Assembly: GCA_017465025.1 (NCBI GenBank)
Contig: JAFTXM010000119.1
Location: 1-34,309 of the forward strand
DNA length: 34,309 nucleotides
Source: Oscillospiraceae bacterium
GTDB lineage: Bacteria > Bacillota > Clostridia > Oscillospirales > Oscillospiraceae
Direction: 5' to 3'
Shown here: piece by piece, positions 1 to 6,873 of the stretch
Layout of the letters: each line of letters starts with the position of its first letter
How positions within the stretch are numbered: the stretch's first letter is position 1
Notes under the pieces: generated by a model
Database searches by the model: none
What the model saw: only the letters and a program-made list of their open reading frames with translations
Told to the model about the DNA's origin: nothing
Made by a program: the position numbers and the translations under genes

Positions 1-1005
1 ATCGCCACGGTGACCTGCTTTCTCATTGGGGCCGCCACCAACACAGATACCCACGTGCCTCTTATCTTTGTTCTGGCTGTGCTGGTGACGGCGCTGATGA
101 CCGAGGGCTATCTCTACGGCTTTATCGCGGCCATTCTCAGCGTTTTCGCCGTGAACTGGGCCTTTACCTACCCCTACATGAAGCTGGACTTTACCATCTA
201 TGGCTACCCGCTCACCTTTATGACCATGCTGACGGTGGGTTTTGCGGTCTCCACGCTGACAAGCCGCCTCAAATCCCACGAAAAGCTCAAGGCCGAGGCG
301 GAAAGAGAGAAGGCAAGGGCCAATCTTCTCCGGGCAGTCTCCCACGACCTTCGCACGCCTCTCACCTCCATAAGCGGCTCTCTCGGCGTCATACTGGACG
401 GCGGAGTGCAGCTTGGCGAGGCCGACTGCCGCGAGCTTTTGCAGGATGCAAAGAACGACGCGGAGTGGCTGTGCCGGATGGTGGAAAATCTTCTGAGCAT
501 AACCAGAATGAGCAAGGGGCAGGAAAGCGCAATAAATATGCAGCCGGAGCTGCTGGAAGAGGTAATAAGCGAAGCTGTGCTCAACTTCCGAAAACGCAAT
601 CCCAACGTAAATGTACAGGTGGTTGTGCCGGATGAGCCGATTTTTGCCCTGATGGATGCCATGCTCATCGAGCAGCTTTTCCATAATCTGCTGGATAACA
701 GCGTGCTCCACGGAAAAAGCACCGACACCATCAGCATCAGCGTAGAGCCGCTGGGTGATACAGTCCTTATACGCTTTTCCGACAACGGCGCGGGGATTGA
801 CCCTGTGCTGCTGCCCGTGCTTTTTGAAGGCTCTTCCCAGCTTGCCGCTCTCAGCGACAGGGACGATAACCGCTTTATGGGTATAGGGCTTAGCGTATGC
901 CGCACCATTGTCAACACCCACGGCGGCACCATCAGCGCCCGGAATCTGCCCGATGGCGGGGCTGAATTTACTTTTACACTGCCTTGCATGAAAGAAGAAC
1001 TTTGA
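1..1005 (+). CDS. kdpD: KdpD-like sensor histidine kinase, C-terminal part
   Basis: The reading frame is open from base 1, so the start and the N-terminal part lie outside the window. What is seen is the end of a membrane segment region (several hydrophobic helices within about bases 10-270, DUF4118-like), a charged linker, and a complete transmitter: the H-box HDLRTPL with the phospho-acceptor His codon near 343, the N-box HNLLDNSVLHG, and the ATP-binding G boxes DNGAGID and GIGLSVC. KdpD kinases sense K+ limitation or turgor and control the Kdp K+ pump through KdpE. The response regulator follows after 31 bases, so the two form one operon. The kdpFABC genes are not visible and may lie upstream. 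The KdpD assignment rests on the DUF4118-HisKA order and the KdpE-like neighbour; the sensed signal is not shown by the sequence. Confidence 0.85.
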   Translation: MATVTCFLIGAATNTDTHVPLIFVLAVLVTALMTEGYLYGFIAAILSVFAVNWAFTYPYMKLDFTIYGYPLTFMTMLTVGFAVSTLTSRLKSHEKLKAEAEREKARANLLRAVSHDLRTPLTSISGSLGVILDGGVQLGEADCRELLQDAKNDAEWLCRMVENLLSITRMSKGQESAINMQPELLEEVISEAVLNFRKRNPNVNVQVVVPDEPIFALMDAMLIEQLFHNLLDNSVLHGKSTDTISISVEPLGDTVLIRFSDNGAGIDPVLLPVLFEGSSQLAALSDRDDNRFMGIGLSVCRTIVNTHGGTISARNLPDGGAEFTFTLPCMKEEL

Positions 1006-1036
1006 GTGTTCAGGCAATATTGACCGGAGGCATATT

Positions 1037-1744
1037 ATGAATATTCGTGACAGAATTCTTGTTGTTGAGGATGAAAAAAGCATTTCCAGCTTCATCCGCG
1101 CTATTTTGACTTCCAATGACTACGAGGTGCTCATCGCCCACACCGGCAGCGAGGCCTGCTCCATGATAAGCTCCCACTGTCCGGATCTGGTGGTGCTGGA
1201 TCTGGGGCTGCCTGACATGGACGGCATGGATATAATCGCCTCTGTGCGCCGCTGGACTCAGCTGCCCATCATCGTCGTGTCCGCCAGAAGCTTTGAAAAG
1301 GATAAGGTGCGGGCGCTGGACATGGGTGCAGACGACTATATCACAAAGCCCTTCGGCGCAGCGGAGCTGCTGGCCCGTGTCCGGGTCGCCATCCGCCATA
1401 CCCGCAGCAGCAGCACTTCCCCCTCCATCGCCGCCACGGGGAAGTTCACCGCCGGTGAGCTGACCATAGACTATGACAAGCATCAGGTGCTCATAAACGG
1501 CGTCAATGCCAAGCTCACCCAGAACGAGTTTCGCATAGTGTCCCTGCTGGGCAAGTGCGCGGGCAGGGTGCTGACCTATGATTTTATCATGAAGGAGCTG
1601 TGGGGGCCCCAGAGCAAGGGCGGCAATCAGATACTACGTGTAAACATGGCAAACATCCGCCGCAAGATAGAGAAAAACCCCGCCGAACCCAGGTATATCT
1701 TCACCGAGGTGGGTGTGGGCTACCGCATGATAGAGGGCGACTGA
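1037..1744 (+). CDS. kdpE: KdpE-like response regulator (OmpR/PhoB family)
   Basis: A 235-residue two-domain regulator. The receiver domain (about residues 6-118) shows the acidic pair E11/D12, the phospho-acceptor D55 in VVLDLGLPDMDG, S82 at the switch position and K104 in TKPF. The C-terminal half (about 138-232) is a winged-helix DNA-binding domain with the usual LTQNEFRIVSLL and GVGYRM segments. The start is the ATG after GGAGG in the 31-base gap behind the kinase gene. Phosphorylation by the upstream KdpD-like kinase is expected to activate transcription, in KdpDE systems of the K+ uptake operon. Assignment to KdpE rather than a generic OmpR regulator depends on the partner kinase. Length is normal and nothing is broken. 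Confidence 0.88.
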   Translation: MNIRDRILVVEDEKSISSFIRAILTSNDYEVLIAHTGSEACSMISSHCPDLVVLDLGLPDMDGMDIIASVRRWTQLPIIVVSARSFEKDKVRALDMGADDYITKPFGAAELLARVRVAIRHTRSSSTSPSIAATGKFTAGELTIDYDKHQVLINGVNAKLTQNEFRIVSLLGKCAGRVLTYDFIMKELWGPQSKGGNQILRVNMANIRRKIEKNPAEPRYIFTEVGVGYRMIEGD

Positions 1745-1769
1745 CGCCAGAATCATTTCCGTATTAATA

Positions 1770-1808
1770 AAACAGCCGCTCCCAGTGGATACTGAGAGCG
1801 GCTGTTTT
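1770..1808 (+). terminator. Intrinsic terminator after kdpE
   Basis: A 10-bp perfect stem (acagccgctc/gagcggctgt) with an additional inner stem CAGT/ACTG is followed by TTTTT. The opposite strand also ends in a T-rich run, so it could serve the convergent XRE gene too. Confidence 0.9.
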
Positions 1809-1837
1809 TCGTCCGGACCATACTTATTACTCTTTGG

Positions 1838-1864
1838 CTCAAAGCTCAGGCTTTGAGTTTTTTC
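1838..1864 (+). terminator. Second hairpin-T terminator
   Basis: The arms CTCAAAGC and GCTTTGAG around a TCAG loop are followed by a run of Ts. It stands 30 bases behind the kdpE terminator in the same direction and would give a backup stop before the convergent regulator gene. Confidence 0.65.
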
Positions 1865-1893
1865 TGTCCGGGCAGGCTCAGGCCGGAGCATCC

Positions 1894-2220
1894 TCAAATG
1901 CGTTGATCACCAAGCCATATCAGCAGGCTCTTTGCCAGTTCAAGCTGCCTGTTATCCATAGGGCGCAGCAATTCGGCCACATCCTGCCACTTTTCATCCT
2001 CGTGCTTTGCTGTGCCGATCAAAAAGGCATCCGGCGTGGTATCCAGCGCAAGAGCGAGCTTCATCAACACTTCTATTGAGGGGATGGATTTCGCCCGCTC
2101 AATACTGGAAAGATACTTGTCATTTATCCCGGCAAGCTCACACACCTGTACCTGACGAAGGCCCAATTCCTTTCTTCTTTTGGATATTCGTTGTCCGATC
2201 AAAGAATAATCTATCTCCAT
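1894..2220 (-). CDS. XRE-family transcriptional regulator
   Basis: A 108-residue protein with an N-terminal Cro/CI-type helix-turn-helix at about residues 7-62 (IGQRISKRRKELGLRQ, the recognition part AGINDKYLSSIERAKSIPS, then LMKLALALDTTPDAFL). The last 40 residues are charged and probably serve for dimerisation or ligand binding. The start ATG has AAGGAGG about 13 bases upstream. The gene is divergent from two small unknown genes; the intergenic region holds a strong promoter and palindromes that this protein may bind. Such stand-alone XRE proteins usually repress a neighbouring operon and themselves. What it responds to cannot be read from the sequence. Confidence 0.85.
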   Translation of the reverse strand: MEIDYSLIGQRISKRRKELGLRQVQVCELAGINDKYLSSIERAKSIPSIEVLMKLALALDTTPDAFLIGTAKHEDEKWQDVAELLRPMDNRQLELAKSLLIWLGDQRI

Positions 2221-2248
2221 ATTAGCAACTCATTCCTCCTTAGCCTGT

Positions 2249-2277
2249 TCATTATCCGGAAAATTGGCCAAGAGCAA
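2249..2277 (-). promoter_or_regulatory. Possible promoter of the XRE gene
   Basis: On the minus strand TTGCTC and TAATGA stand 17 bases apart, about 30 bases upstream of the XRE start. The -10 match is weak, so this is only a candidate. Confidence 0.35.
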
Positions 2278-2286
2278 AACAGCTTG

Positions 2287-2305
2287 CAAGTTGATTTTCG
2301 ACTTG
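2287..2305. promoter_or_regulatory. Operator-like palindrome overlapping a -35 box
   Basis: CAAGTTGA and TCGACTTG form 8-base arms with one mismatch around TTT. The right arm runs into the -35 box TTGACT at 2303. Its position between the XRE regulator and the small-gene promoter makes it a good candidate binding site for that regulator. This is inference from position and symmetry. Confidence 0.5.
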
Positions 2306-2331
2306 ACTTCTGATTTAATCTTATTTATAAT
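2303..2331 (+). promoter_or_regulatory. Sigma-A-type promoter of the small-gene operon
   Basis: TTGACT and TATAAT are separated by exactly 17 bases. The start of transcription would fall near 2338, leaving a leader of about 85 bases before the first small gene. Confidence 0.75.
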
Positions 2332-2340
2332 CGAATTATC

Positions 2341-2370
2341 AACTTATAAACTGAAAGCAGAATATAAGTT
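2341..2370. repeat. Inverted repeat just after the transcription start
   Basis: AACTTATA and TATAAGTT are perfect 8-base arms separated by 14 bases, lying directly downstream of the -10 box. It may be a second operator or a leader hairpin. No regulator is proven. Confidence 0.45.
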
Positions 2371-2423
2371 TTGCCGTAAATCTGTTTTTTATGAGTGCTT
2401 CTTGGGACAGGAGAATACGCATA

Positions 2424-2594
2424 ATGGATTTGTCACAAATAAGCTCCCCTGAGCTTCAGCAGGAAATTGAGCGGGTATACAGGGCCCTTTACAAAAACAA
2501 AAGTATGGAAGAGTTTCTTCTGCTACTATTGTGGAGAGGGCTGGCTCATACCGAGAGAATAAAAAGTGATTGTGAGGGGAATGAAAATGTTTAA
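2424..2594 (+). CDS. Small hypothetical protein, 56 aa
   Basis: I do not recognise this protein. It begins MDLSQISSPELQQEIER, is rich in Glu and Leu, and looks helical and cytosolic, with a short leucine run (FLLLLLWRGL) near residues 30-40. An AGGAG motif lies 11 bases before the chosen ATG at 2424; an ATG at 2391 in the same frame lacks a ribosome site. The stop codon overlaps the start of the next gene, so the two are probably translationally coupled. It is expressed from the promoter at 2303-2331 and lies divergent from an XRE regulator. It could be a small regulatory or antirepressor-like protein, but nothing in the sequence proves a role. Confidence 0.55.
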   Translation: MDLSQISSPELQQEIERVYRALYKNKSMEEFLLLLLWRGLAHTERIKSDCEGNENV

Positions 2595-2835
2595 AGCAAA
2601 AGCAGAAGTGAAACCCCTGATCCAGCAGCTTTTACCCAACGGTATTATGATCGAAGCCGTCCCTGCTGCACCGCACAGCTGGTCTGTCACTGCGGCAATG
2701 ACCCGCCCGCTGGAGCAGCACCATATGATCACTTCAGACGAGGAAGCAGCAATACTGGTAAAGCTTCTTGCAGAGAAATACGATTCTTTTGGTTATCACC
2801 TCGCCCAATTCATAGATGAATACTTGAAAAGCTGA
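2587..2835 (+). CDS. Small hypothetical protein, 82 aa
   Basis: I do not recognise this protein. It has a compact mixed composition without membrane segments: MFKAKAEVKPLIQQLLPNG at the start, a His/Pro-rich middle (AAPHSW, EQHHMIT) and an acidic helix-like end (KYDSFGYHLAQFIDEYLKS). The ATG at 2587 was chosen because AGGGGA stands 6 bases before it; in-frame GTG 2566 and ATG 2581 would be alternatives. It overlaps the end of the preceding small gene by 8 bases and is followed directly by a terminator, so it closes a two-gene operon. No catalytic motif is visible. Confidence 0.6.
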   Translation: MFKAKAEVKPLIQQLLPNGIMIEAVPAAPHSWSVTAAMTRPLEQHHMITSDEEAAILVKLLAEKYDSFGYHLAQFIDEYLKS

Positions 2836-2858
2836 AACCGCCTAAGGCGGTTTTTTTA
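2836..2858 (+). terminator. Intrinsic terminator of the small-gene operon
   Basis: The short palindrome AAACCGCC-TAA-GGCGGTTT is followed by a run of Ts right after the stop codon. Confidence 0.85.
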
Positions 2859-2886
2859 TATCTTCGCAGCTACAAGCGGTTTTTTA

Positions 2887-2915
2887 TCGACAGAGGAAAG
2901 AGACGGTGCTATAAT
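2887..2915 (+). promoter_or_regulatory. Promoter of the IMPase-birA operon
   Basis: TCGACA and TATAAT are separated by exactly 17 bases. Transcription would begin near 2922, which rules out the in-frame GTG at 2916 as start and supports the ATG at 2952. Confidence 0.7.
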
Positions 2916-2951
2916 GTGTCGGTAATCTCTGAATGTGATAGGAACAGCAAA

Positions 2952-3749
2952 ATGGATACTGAATTTTTAAATAAGCTTGAAAAAGTGATGGAAGCGGCTG
3001 AGAGAGAGGCCGCAGAGCTTGTCCTCCACGCCCGCGGCATTCTCGCCGAGAGCAAGACCGGCCATCGGGATGTGGTGACTGAGTATGACCGGCGGGTACA
3101 GGAGCTTGTTGTAAAAAGGCTGAGAGAGTTTCTGCCGGAGGCTGGCTTTGTCATGGAGGAGAGCGAGGCGCAGGACGCTGTCAACGCAAAGCACGTTTTC
3201 ATCATCGACCCTATCGACGGCACCATGAACTTCGTCCGCCACTATAATCACAGCGCCATTTCCGTGGCCTACGCAAGCTGCGGCGAACTTTTTATCGGCT
3301 GCGTGTACGATCCCTTTGCCGATGAGATGTTCACGGCCATAAAGGGTCAGGGCGCGTTTTTGAACGGCGAGCCCATCCACGCCGACACCCAGCCCCTCAG
3401 CGAGACTCTTTTCTGCTTTGGTACTTCTCCGTATTATCCGGAGCTTACGGACGAGACCTTCCGGCTGGCCCGAATCGCCTTCAATAACTGTCTCGACCTG
3501 AGGCGGCTGGCCTCGGCAGCGCTGGATCTGTGCGCTGTTGCGGCAGGCAGGGCGGGGCTTTACTTTGAGCTTCGGCTCAGCCCCTGGGATTATGCGGCCG
3601 GACTTCTTATCGTAGAGGAGGCCGGCGGCAGGGTTTGCACCATAGATGGCGCGCCTGTACCCGTATCGCTGGACAAGCCCTCGGTGGTGGCCGGCGGCAG
3701 GCAGGCCCTTGCAGACTTCATGGGGCTTTTGGGAAAGGAAGGCTGCTGA
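2952..3749 (+). CDS. Inositol monophosphatase family protein
   Basis: A 265-residue phosphatase of the FIG superfamily (Mg2+-dependent, Li+-sensitive type). The metal-binding signatures are complete: E70 in VMEES, D86 and D89 in IIDPIDGTMNF, and D213 in WDYAAGLLIVEEAGG. Family members hydrolyse myo-inositol-1-phosphate, 3'-phosphoadenosine phosphate or fructose-1,6-bisphosphate, and the substrate cannot be fixed from motifs. The start at 2952 follows AGGA and fits the promoter. The stop TGA shares one base with the ATG of birA (TGATG), so translation of the two is coupled. Length is typical and no key residue is missing. Confidence 0.85.
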   Translation: MDTEFLNKLEKVMEAAEREAAELVLHARGILAESKTGHRDVVTEYDRRVQELVVKRLREFLPEAGFVMEESEAQDAVNAKHVFIIDPIDGTMNFVRHYNHSAISVAYASCGELFIGCVYDPFADEMFTAIKGQGAFLNGEPIHADTQPLSETLFCFGTSPYYPELTDETFRLARIAFNNCLDLRRLASAALDLCAVAAGRAGLYFELRLSPWDYAAGLLIVEEAGGRVCTIDGAPVPVSLDKPSVVAGGRQALADFMGLLGKEGC

Positions 3750-4504
3750 TGGAGCTTAATTTTCCCGGCAGGGCTGCTCCCGTTATAGTAAAAGAGCAAG
3801 TCACTTCCACAAACAGCGTTCTCAAGGAACTGGCCATAGCGGGCGCGGTCGAGGGCAGCGTACTAATAGCCCTGCACCAGACCGGCGGCAGGGGCCGCAT
3901 GGGGCGAAGCTTTGTCTCCCCGCCGGGGGGGCTTTACCTCTCCATGCTGCTCAGCCCCCACTGCGCCCCTGAAGCAAGTCTCTCCCTGACCCCCTGCGCT
4001 GCGGTGGCGGTACAAAGAGCCATAGCAAGGCTTTCAGATGTGCAGACGGGGATAAAGTGGCCCAACGACCTTCTCGTAGAGGGCAAAAAGGTCTGCGGCA
4101 TCCTCTGCGAGTCCGTATTTTATCAGGGGCAGCAAAAGCTTGTTATCGGCGTGGGGCTGAACGTGAACACCCCGCCGGAGGCCTTCACCGGGGAGCTTTC
4201 AGCCCTTGCAGGCTCTCTTTTGTCGCTCACGGGCAAAAAATTGTCCATTCAGGAAGCCGCCGAAGCACTGACAGAGGAGCTTGACCGGGTGTACGCAGAC
4301 TGGCAGAGTGACCATCGCTGCTGCCTTGAGGAATACAAACGCAGCTGCGTAAATCTCAAAAGGCCGGTGCTCCTTATCCGGGGGGAGGAAAAAATAAAAG
4401 CCTATGCCGAAGGCATAGACGATAATTACGCGCTCATGGTCCGCCACGAAAGCGGTGAACCCGAAACGATAAAGATGGGCGAAGTGAGCCTTAGAAACAT
4501 CTAA
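3749..4504 (+). CDS. birA: Biotin--[acetyl-CoA-carboxylase] ligase (no HTH domain)
   Basis: A 251-residue class-I biotin protein ligase that forms biotinyl-AMP and attaches biotin to carboxyl-carrier proteins. The core motifs are present: TSTN near residue 20, the biotinyl-AMP loop GGRGRMGRSF (46-55), KWPNDLL (103-109) followed by KKVCGILCE with the catalytic-region Lys, and a small C-terminal SH3-like domain. The N-terminal winged-helix of bifunctional BirA is absent, so it should not act as the bio-operon repressor. The frame is open further upstream inside the phosphatase gene, but the ATG at the TGATG junction gives the normal family N-terminus. It is co-transcribed with the IMPase-like gene. 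Confidence 0.92.
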   Translation: MELNFPGRAAPVIVKEQVTSTNSVLKELAIAGAVEGSVLIALHQTGGRGRMGRSFVSPPGGLYLSMLLSPHCAPEASLSLTPCAAVAVQRAIARLSDVQTGIKWPNDLLVEGKKVCGILCESVFYQGQQKLVIGVGLNVNTPPEAFTGELSALAGSLLSLTGKKLSIQEAAEALTEELDRVYADWQSDHRCCLEEYKRSCVNLKRPVLLIRGEEKIKAYAEGIDDNYALMVRHESGEPETIKMGEVSLRNI

Positions 4505-4535
4505 AAGGACTTGGGATTTTTCCCAAGTCCTTTAT
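4503..4535. terminator. Bidirectional terminator between birA and the FakA-like gene
   Basis: A 12-bp stem AAAGGACTTGGG/CCCAAGTCCTTT surrounds a T-rich loop. It lies between two convergent stop codons and can act on both strands. Confidence 0.8.
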
Positions 4536-4538
4536 GCT

Positions 4539-6221
4539 TTATTCAACGCTTATCATGTAGTAGTACACAGGCTGACCGCCGTTTACTACGCTCACTTCCG
4601 CATCGGGGAAGCAGCCCACGATGGTCTCGGCTGCATTGTCTGCCGCCTCCTGAGTGACCTCTTCGCCGTAGTATACGGTGATGTACTCCGGTGAAAACTC
4701 ATCAAAGGCCCAGCTGAGCTCCTTGAAGAGGGTCTTTATGTTGCTGTAGCTGCCAAGGAGCGCCCCGTCCAGCAAAGCCAGATACTCCCCTGCGTGGATG
4801 CTGTGCCCATCAAAGTCAGAGTCGCGGGCGGCATAGGTGACCATGGCGGTGTGCACCTGAGACATGGCGGCCTTCATATCCTCCACCAGCTGCTCTTCCT
4901 GCTCGCCGGGGTTGAAGTTCAAAAGGGCGGAGATGCCCTGGGGCACGGTTTTGGTGGGCATGACCACCACACGCTTGTCCGTCAGGGGTATGCACTGCTC
5001 TGCTGCCATGATTATGTTCTTGTTGTTGGGGAATACAAAAACAGTGGATGCGGGGGTGCGGTTTATCTCGTGCAGAAGATCATCGGTGGAGGGGTTCATG
5101 GTCTGACCGCCGGTGACGATACCGTCAGCGCCCAGCTCCCGGAAAAGGGAGGCCATGCCCTCGCCGGCGCACACGGTGACAACGCCGTACTCCTTCTCAG
5201 GCTCTGCCACGAAGTCCTCCTCCGCCTGAGCCTCCAGCTCCTTCTCGATCTTCTCCAGATCGTCGCCGCTCTGGGGCTTTCTGCCCGCCATGAGATCCTC
5301 GTACTGGGTGCGCATATTCTCTATCTTTGCCAGCTCCAGCGTGCCGTACTTCTGGCCCTCGGTGAGTGCATCGCCGGGGATGTTGGTGTGCACGTGTACC
5401 TTGAAGCTCTCATCGTCCTCGCCGATAACAAGGCTGTCGCCGATGGAGTTGAGGTAGGCCCTGTAAGGCTCCAGATCCACATCGGGCTTATTCTTGCGGA
5501 TGATGTAGACCGTGTCAAAGGCGTAGGTTATCTCATCCTCGGAAAAGGCTGCAAAATCAGCCTCGGCGCTTTCTTCTATCTTCAGCTCCTCGGTGGGGGC
5601 AATGGCCTCGCCCCGGAGGGAGGCCAGCATGGCCTCGATAATGAGCATATAGCCCTTGCCGCCTGCGTCCACAACGCCGGCCTTTTTGAGCACGGGGTTG
5701 AGGTTTATGGTGTTCTCCAAAGCCTCGTTGCCCGCCTCGATGGCGCAAAGGAAGGTGTTTTCAAGGTTTGCACCGGCACCGGCGGCCTCCACAGCAGAGG
5801 CGCAGGCCAGACGGGAAACAGTGAGGATAGTACCCTCGGCAGGCTTCATGACTGCCTTGTAGGCCGCCTCAACACCCTCGGCCATGGCTGCGGCAAACTT
5901 GGGAGCATCGGCAGTTTCAAGCCCCTTCAGCTTCTTTGCAATGCCACGGAACAAAAGGGAGAGGATAACGCCGGAGTTGCCTCTTGCGCCGCGCAGAAGG
6001 GCGGAGGCCACACAGTCGGCCGTCTTGTCCAGACGGTCAAAACTCTTTTTGCGAAGCTCGGTACCGGCATTGTTGAGGGTCAGCCCCATATTTGTACCGG
6101 TGTCGCCGTCGGGTACGGGGAACACGTTCAGCTCGTTTACAAGCTGTATATTTGCATGCAGCGCCGCCTCCGCGCACAGGACCATATCCCTGAACGCTGC
6201 GGCATCAATAAATTCTCTCAA
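4539..6221 (-). CDS. fakA: FakA/YloV-type DAK2-domain kinase
   Basis: A 560-residue protein. The N-terminal DhaL/DAK2 domain (about 1-200) carries the ADP-Mg loop NVFPVPDGDTGTNM with D38 and D40, the nucleotide segment RGARGNSGVILSLLFRG and DAGGKGYML. A middle domain and a C-terminal domain follow (YGVVTVCAGEG, GGQTMNPSTDDLL, PNNKNIIMAA), as in FakA/YloV. FakA phosphorylates fatty acids presented by FakB (DegV) for phospholipid synthesis. The start codon is TTG at 6221 with AGAGG 9 bases upstream; this gives the family N-terminus, and no ATG fits. It follows an Asp23-family gene after 13 bases, the conserved yloU-yloV order of Bacillota. A fakB gene is not in the window. Confidence 0.88.
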   Translation of the reverse strand: MREFIDAAAFRDMVLCAEAALHANIQLVNELNVFPVPDGDTGTNMGLTLNNAGTELRKKSFDRLDKTADCVASALLRGARGNSGVILSLLFRGIAKKLKGLETADAPKFAAAMAEGVEAAYKAVMKPAEGTILTVSRLACASAVEAAGAGANLENTFLCAIEAGNEALENTINLNPVLKKAGVVDAGGKGYMLIIEAMLASLRGEAIAPTEELKIEESAEADFAAFSEDEITYAFDTVYIIRKNKPDVDLEPYRAYLNSIGDSLVIGEDDESFKVHVHTNIPGDALTEGQKYGTLELAKIENMRTQYEDLMAGRKPQSGDDLEKIEKELEAQAEEDFVAEPEKEYGVVTVCAGEGMASLFRELGADGIVTGGQTMNPSTDDLLHEINRTPASTVFVFPNNKNIIMAAEQCIPLTDKRVVVMPTKTVPQGISALLNFNPGEQEEQLVEDMKAAMSQVHTAMVTYAARDSDFDGHSIHAGEYLALLDGALLGSYSNIKTLFKELSWAFDEFSPEYITVYYGEEVTQEAADNAAETIVGCFPDAEVSVVNGGQPVYYYMISVE

Positions 6222-6234
6222 AGTGAAATACCTC

Positions 6235-6585
6235 TCAGCCTATGATTGTATCTATATATACATCCACGCTCTTTACGGGAACACCGGTGGCTTTGTCCAG
6301 CTTATACTTGACTTCCTTTATTATGCTGCGGCAAACGGCGCTGATGTTCACGCCCTGATCCACACCGATGTGCAGCTCCAGAGAGACAGTGTCGTCATCG
6401 TTCATATGAGCCACCACGCCCTTGGACATGGATTCCCTTCTGAGAAGCTGCCAGGGGCCGCCTTCCTTGCTGCATGTGACCATGCCTTTCACGCCAAAGC
6501 AGCTGGTAGCCGCATCTCCCGCAAGATTTGCAAAGACCTCGCTGGTGATGCTGATGGTTCCTGAGTTGTTTCTGAGTGTCACCAT
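6235..6585 (-). CDS. Asp23/Gls24 family envelope-stress protein (YloU-like)
   Basis: A 116-residue cytosolic protein with the Asp23/Gls24 pattern: an N-terminal ISITSEVFANLAGDAA, GVKGMV, VSLELHIGVDQGVNI, and the end VKSVDVYIDTII. These small proteins are membrane-associated or envelope-stress factors of uncertain biochemistry. In Bacillota one paralogue (YloU) is found just upstream of the FakA-type kinase, exactly as here. The ATG at 6585 was chosen because AAAGGAG lies 10 bases before it; the frame is open for 25 more codons upstream without a ribosome site. The gap to fakA is 13 bases. Confidence 0.88.
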   Translation of the reverse strand: MVTLRNNSGTISITSEVFANLAGDAATSCFGVKGMVTCSKEGGPWQLLRRESMSKGVVAHMNDDDTVSLELHIGVDQGVNISAVCRSIIKEVKYKLDKATGVPVKSVDVYIDTIIG

Positions 6586-6649
6586 AGTATACGAGCTCCT
6601 TTCAGAATTTCCGCCCTGCCCGCAAAACGGCGCAAAGCAGACTGTATAA

Positions 6650-6677
6650 GTATAATACAATATTTAAAATATCACAA
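6650..6677 (-). promoter_or_regulatory. Possible promoter of the Asp23-fakA operon
   Basis: On the minus strand TTGTGA and TTATAC stand 16 bases apart, about 65 bases before the Asp23-family start. Several overlapping -10-like sequences lie here, so the exact box is uncertain. Confidence 0.45.
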
Positions 6678-6779
6678 GTATTTTTTTGTTTTACCGCACT
6701 TTTACGCTTTTTCCGAAAATTTGTTGTGCGGAAATTTAATATCCTCATGAAAAAATCTAATTTTTCCTGTCCGAAACTG

Positions 6780-6808
6780 TTTACATTTTGTCAGAAAAAT
6801 GTTAGACT
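6780..6808 (+). promoter_or_regulatory. Promoter of the PFOR gene
   Basis: TTTACA and TAGACT are 17 bases apart. The transcript would start near 6815 and begin with a small hairpin (CCGTG/CACGG, 6817-6834), leaving about 60 bases of leader. Confidence 0.65.
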
Positions 6809-6873
6809 GTTTTTGTCCGTGTGTCAGGGCACGGATGAGAAATGCAATTTTTTTAATGGAGATGAAAATAGAC

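Noticed and set aside
2264..2452. 62-codon plus-strand frame before the small-gene operon
   Set aside because: It spans the promoter itself and has no ribosome site.
2424..2835. Toxin-antitoxin interpretation of the two small genes
   Set aside because: Overlap and an XRE neighbour are suggestive, but neither protein shows a recognisable toxin fold, so I list them as unknown.
4794..6245. Open frame of 483 codons antisense to the FakA-like gene
   Set aside because: The minus-strand protein has all kinase motifs; the plus frame has none.
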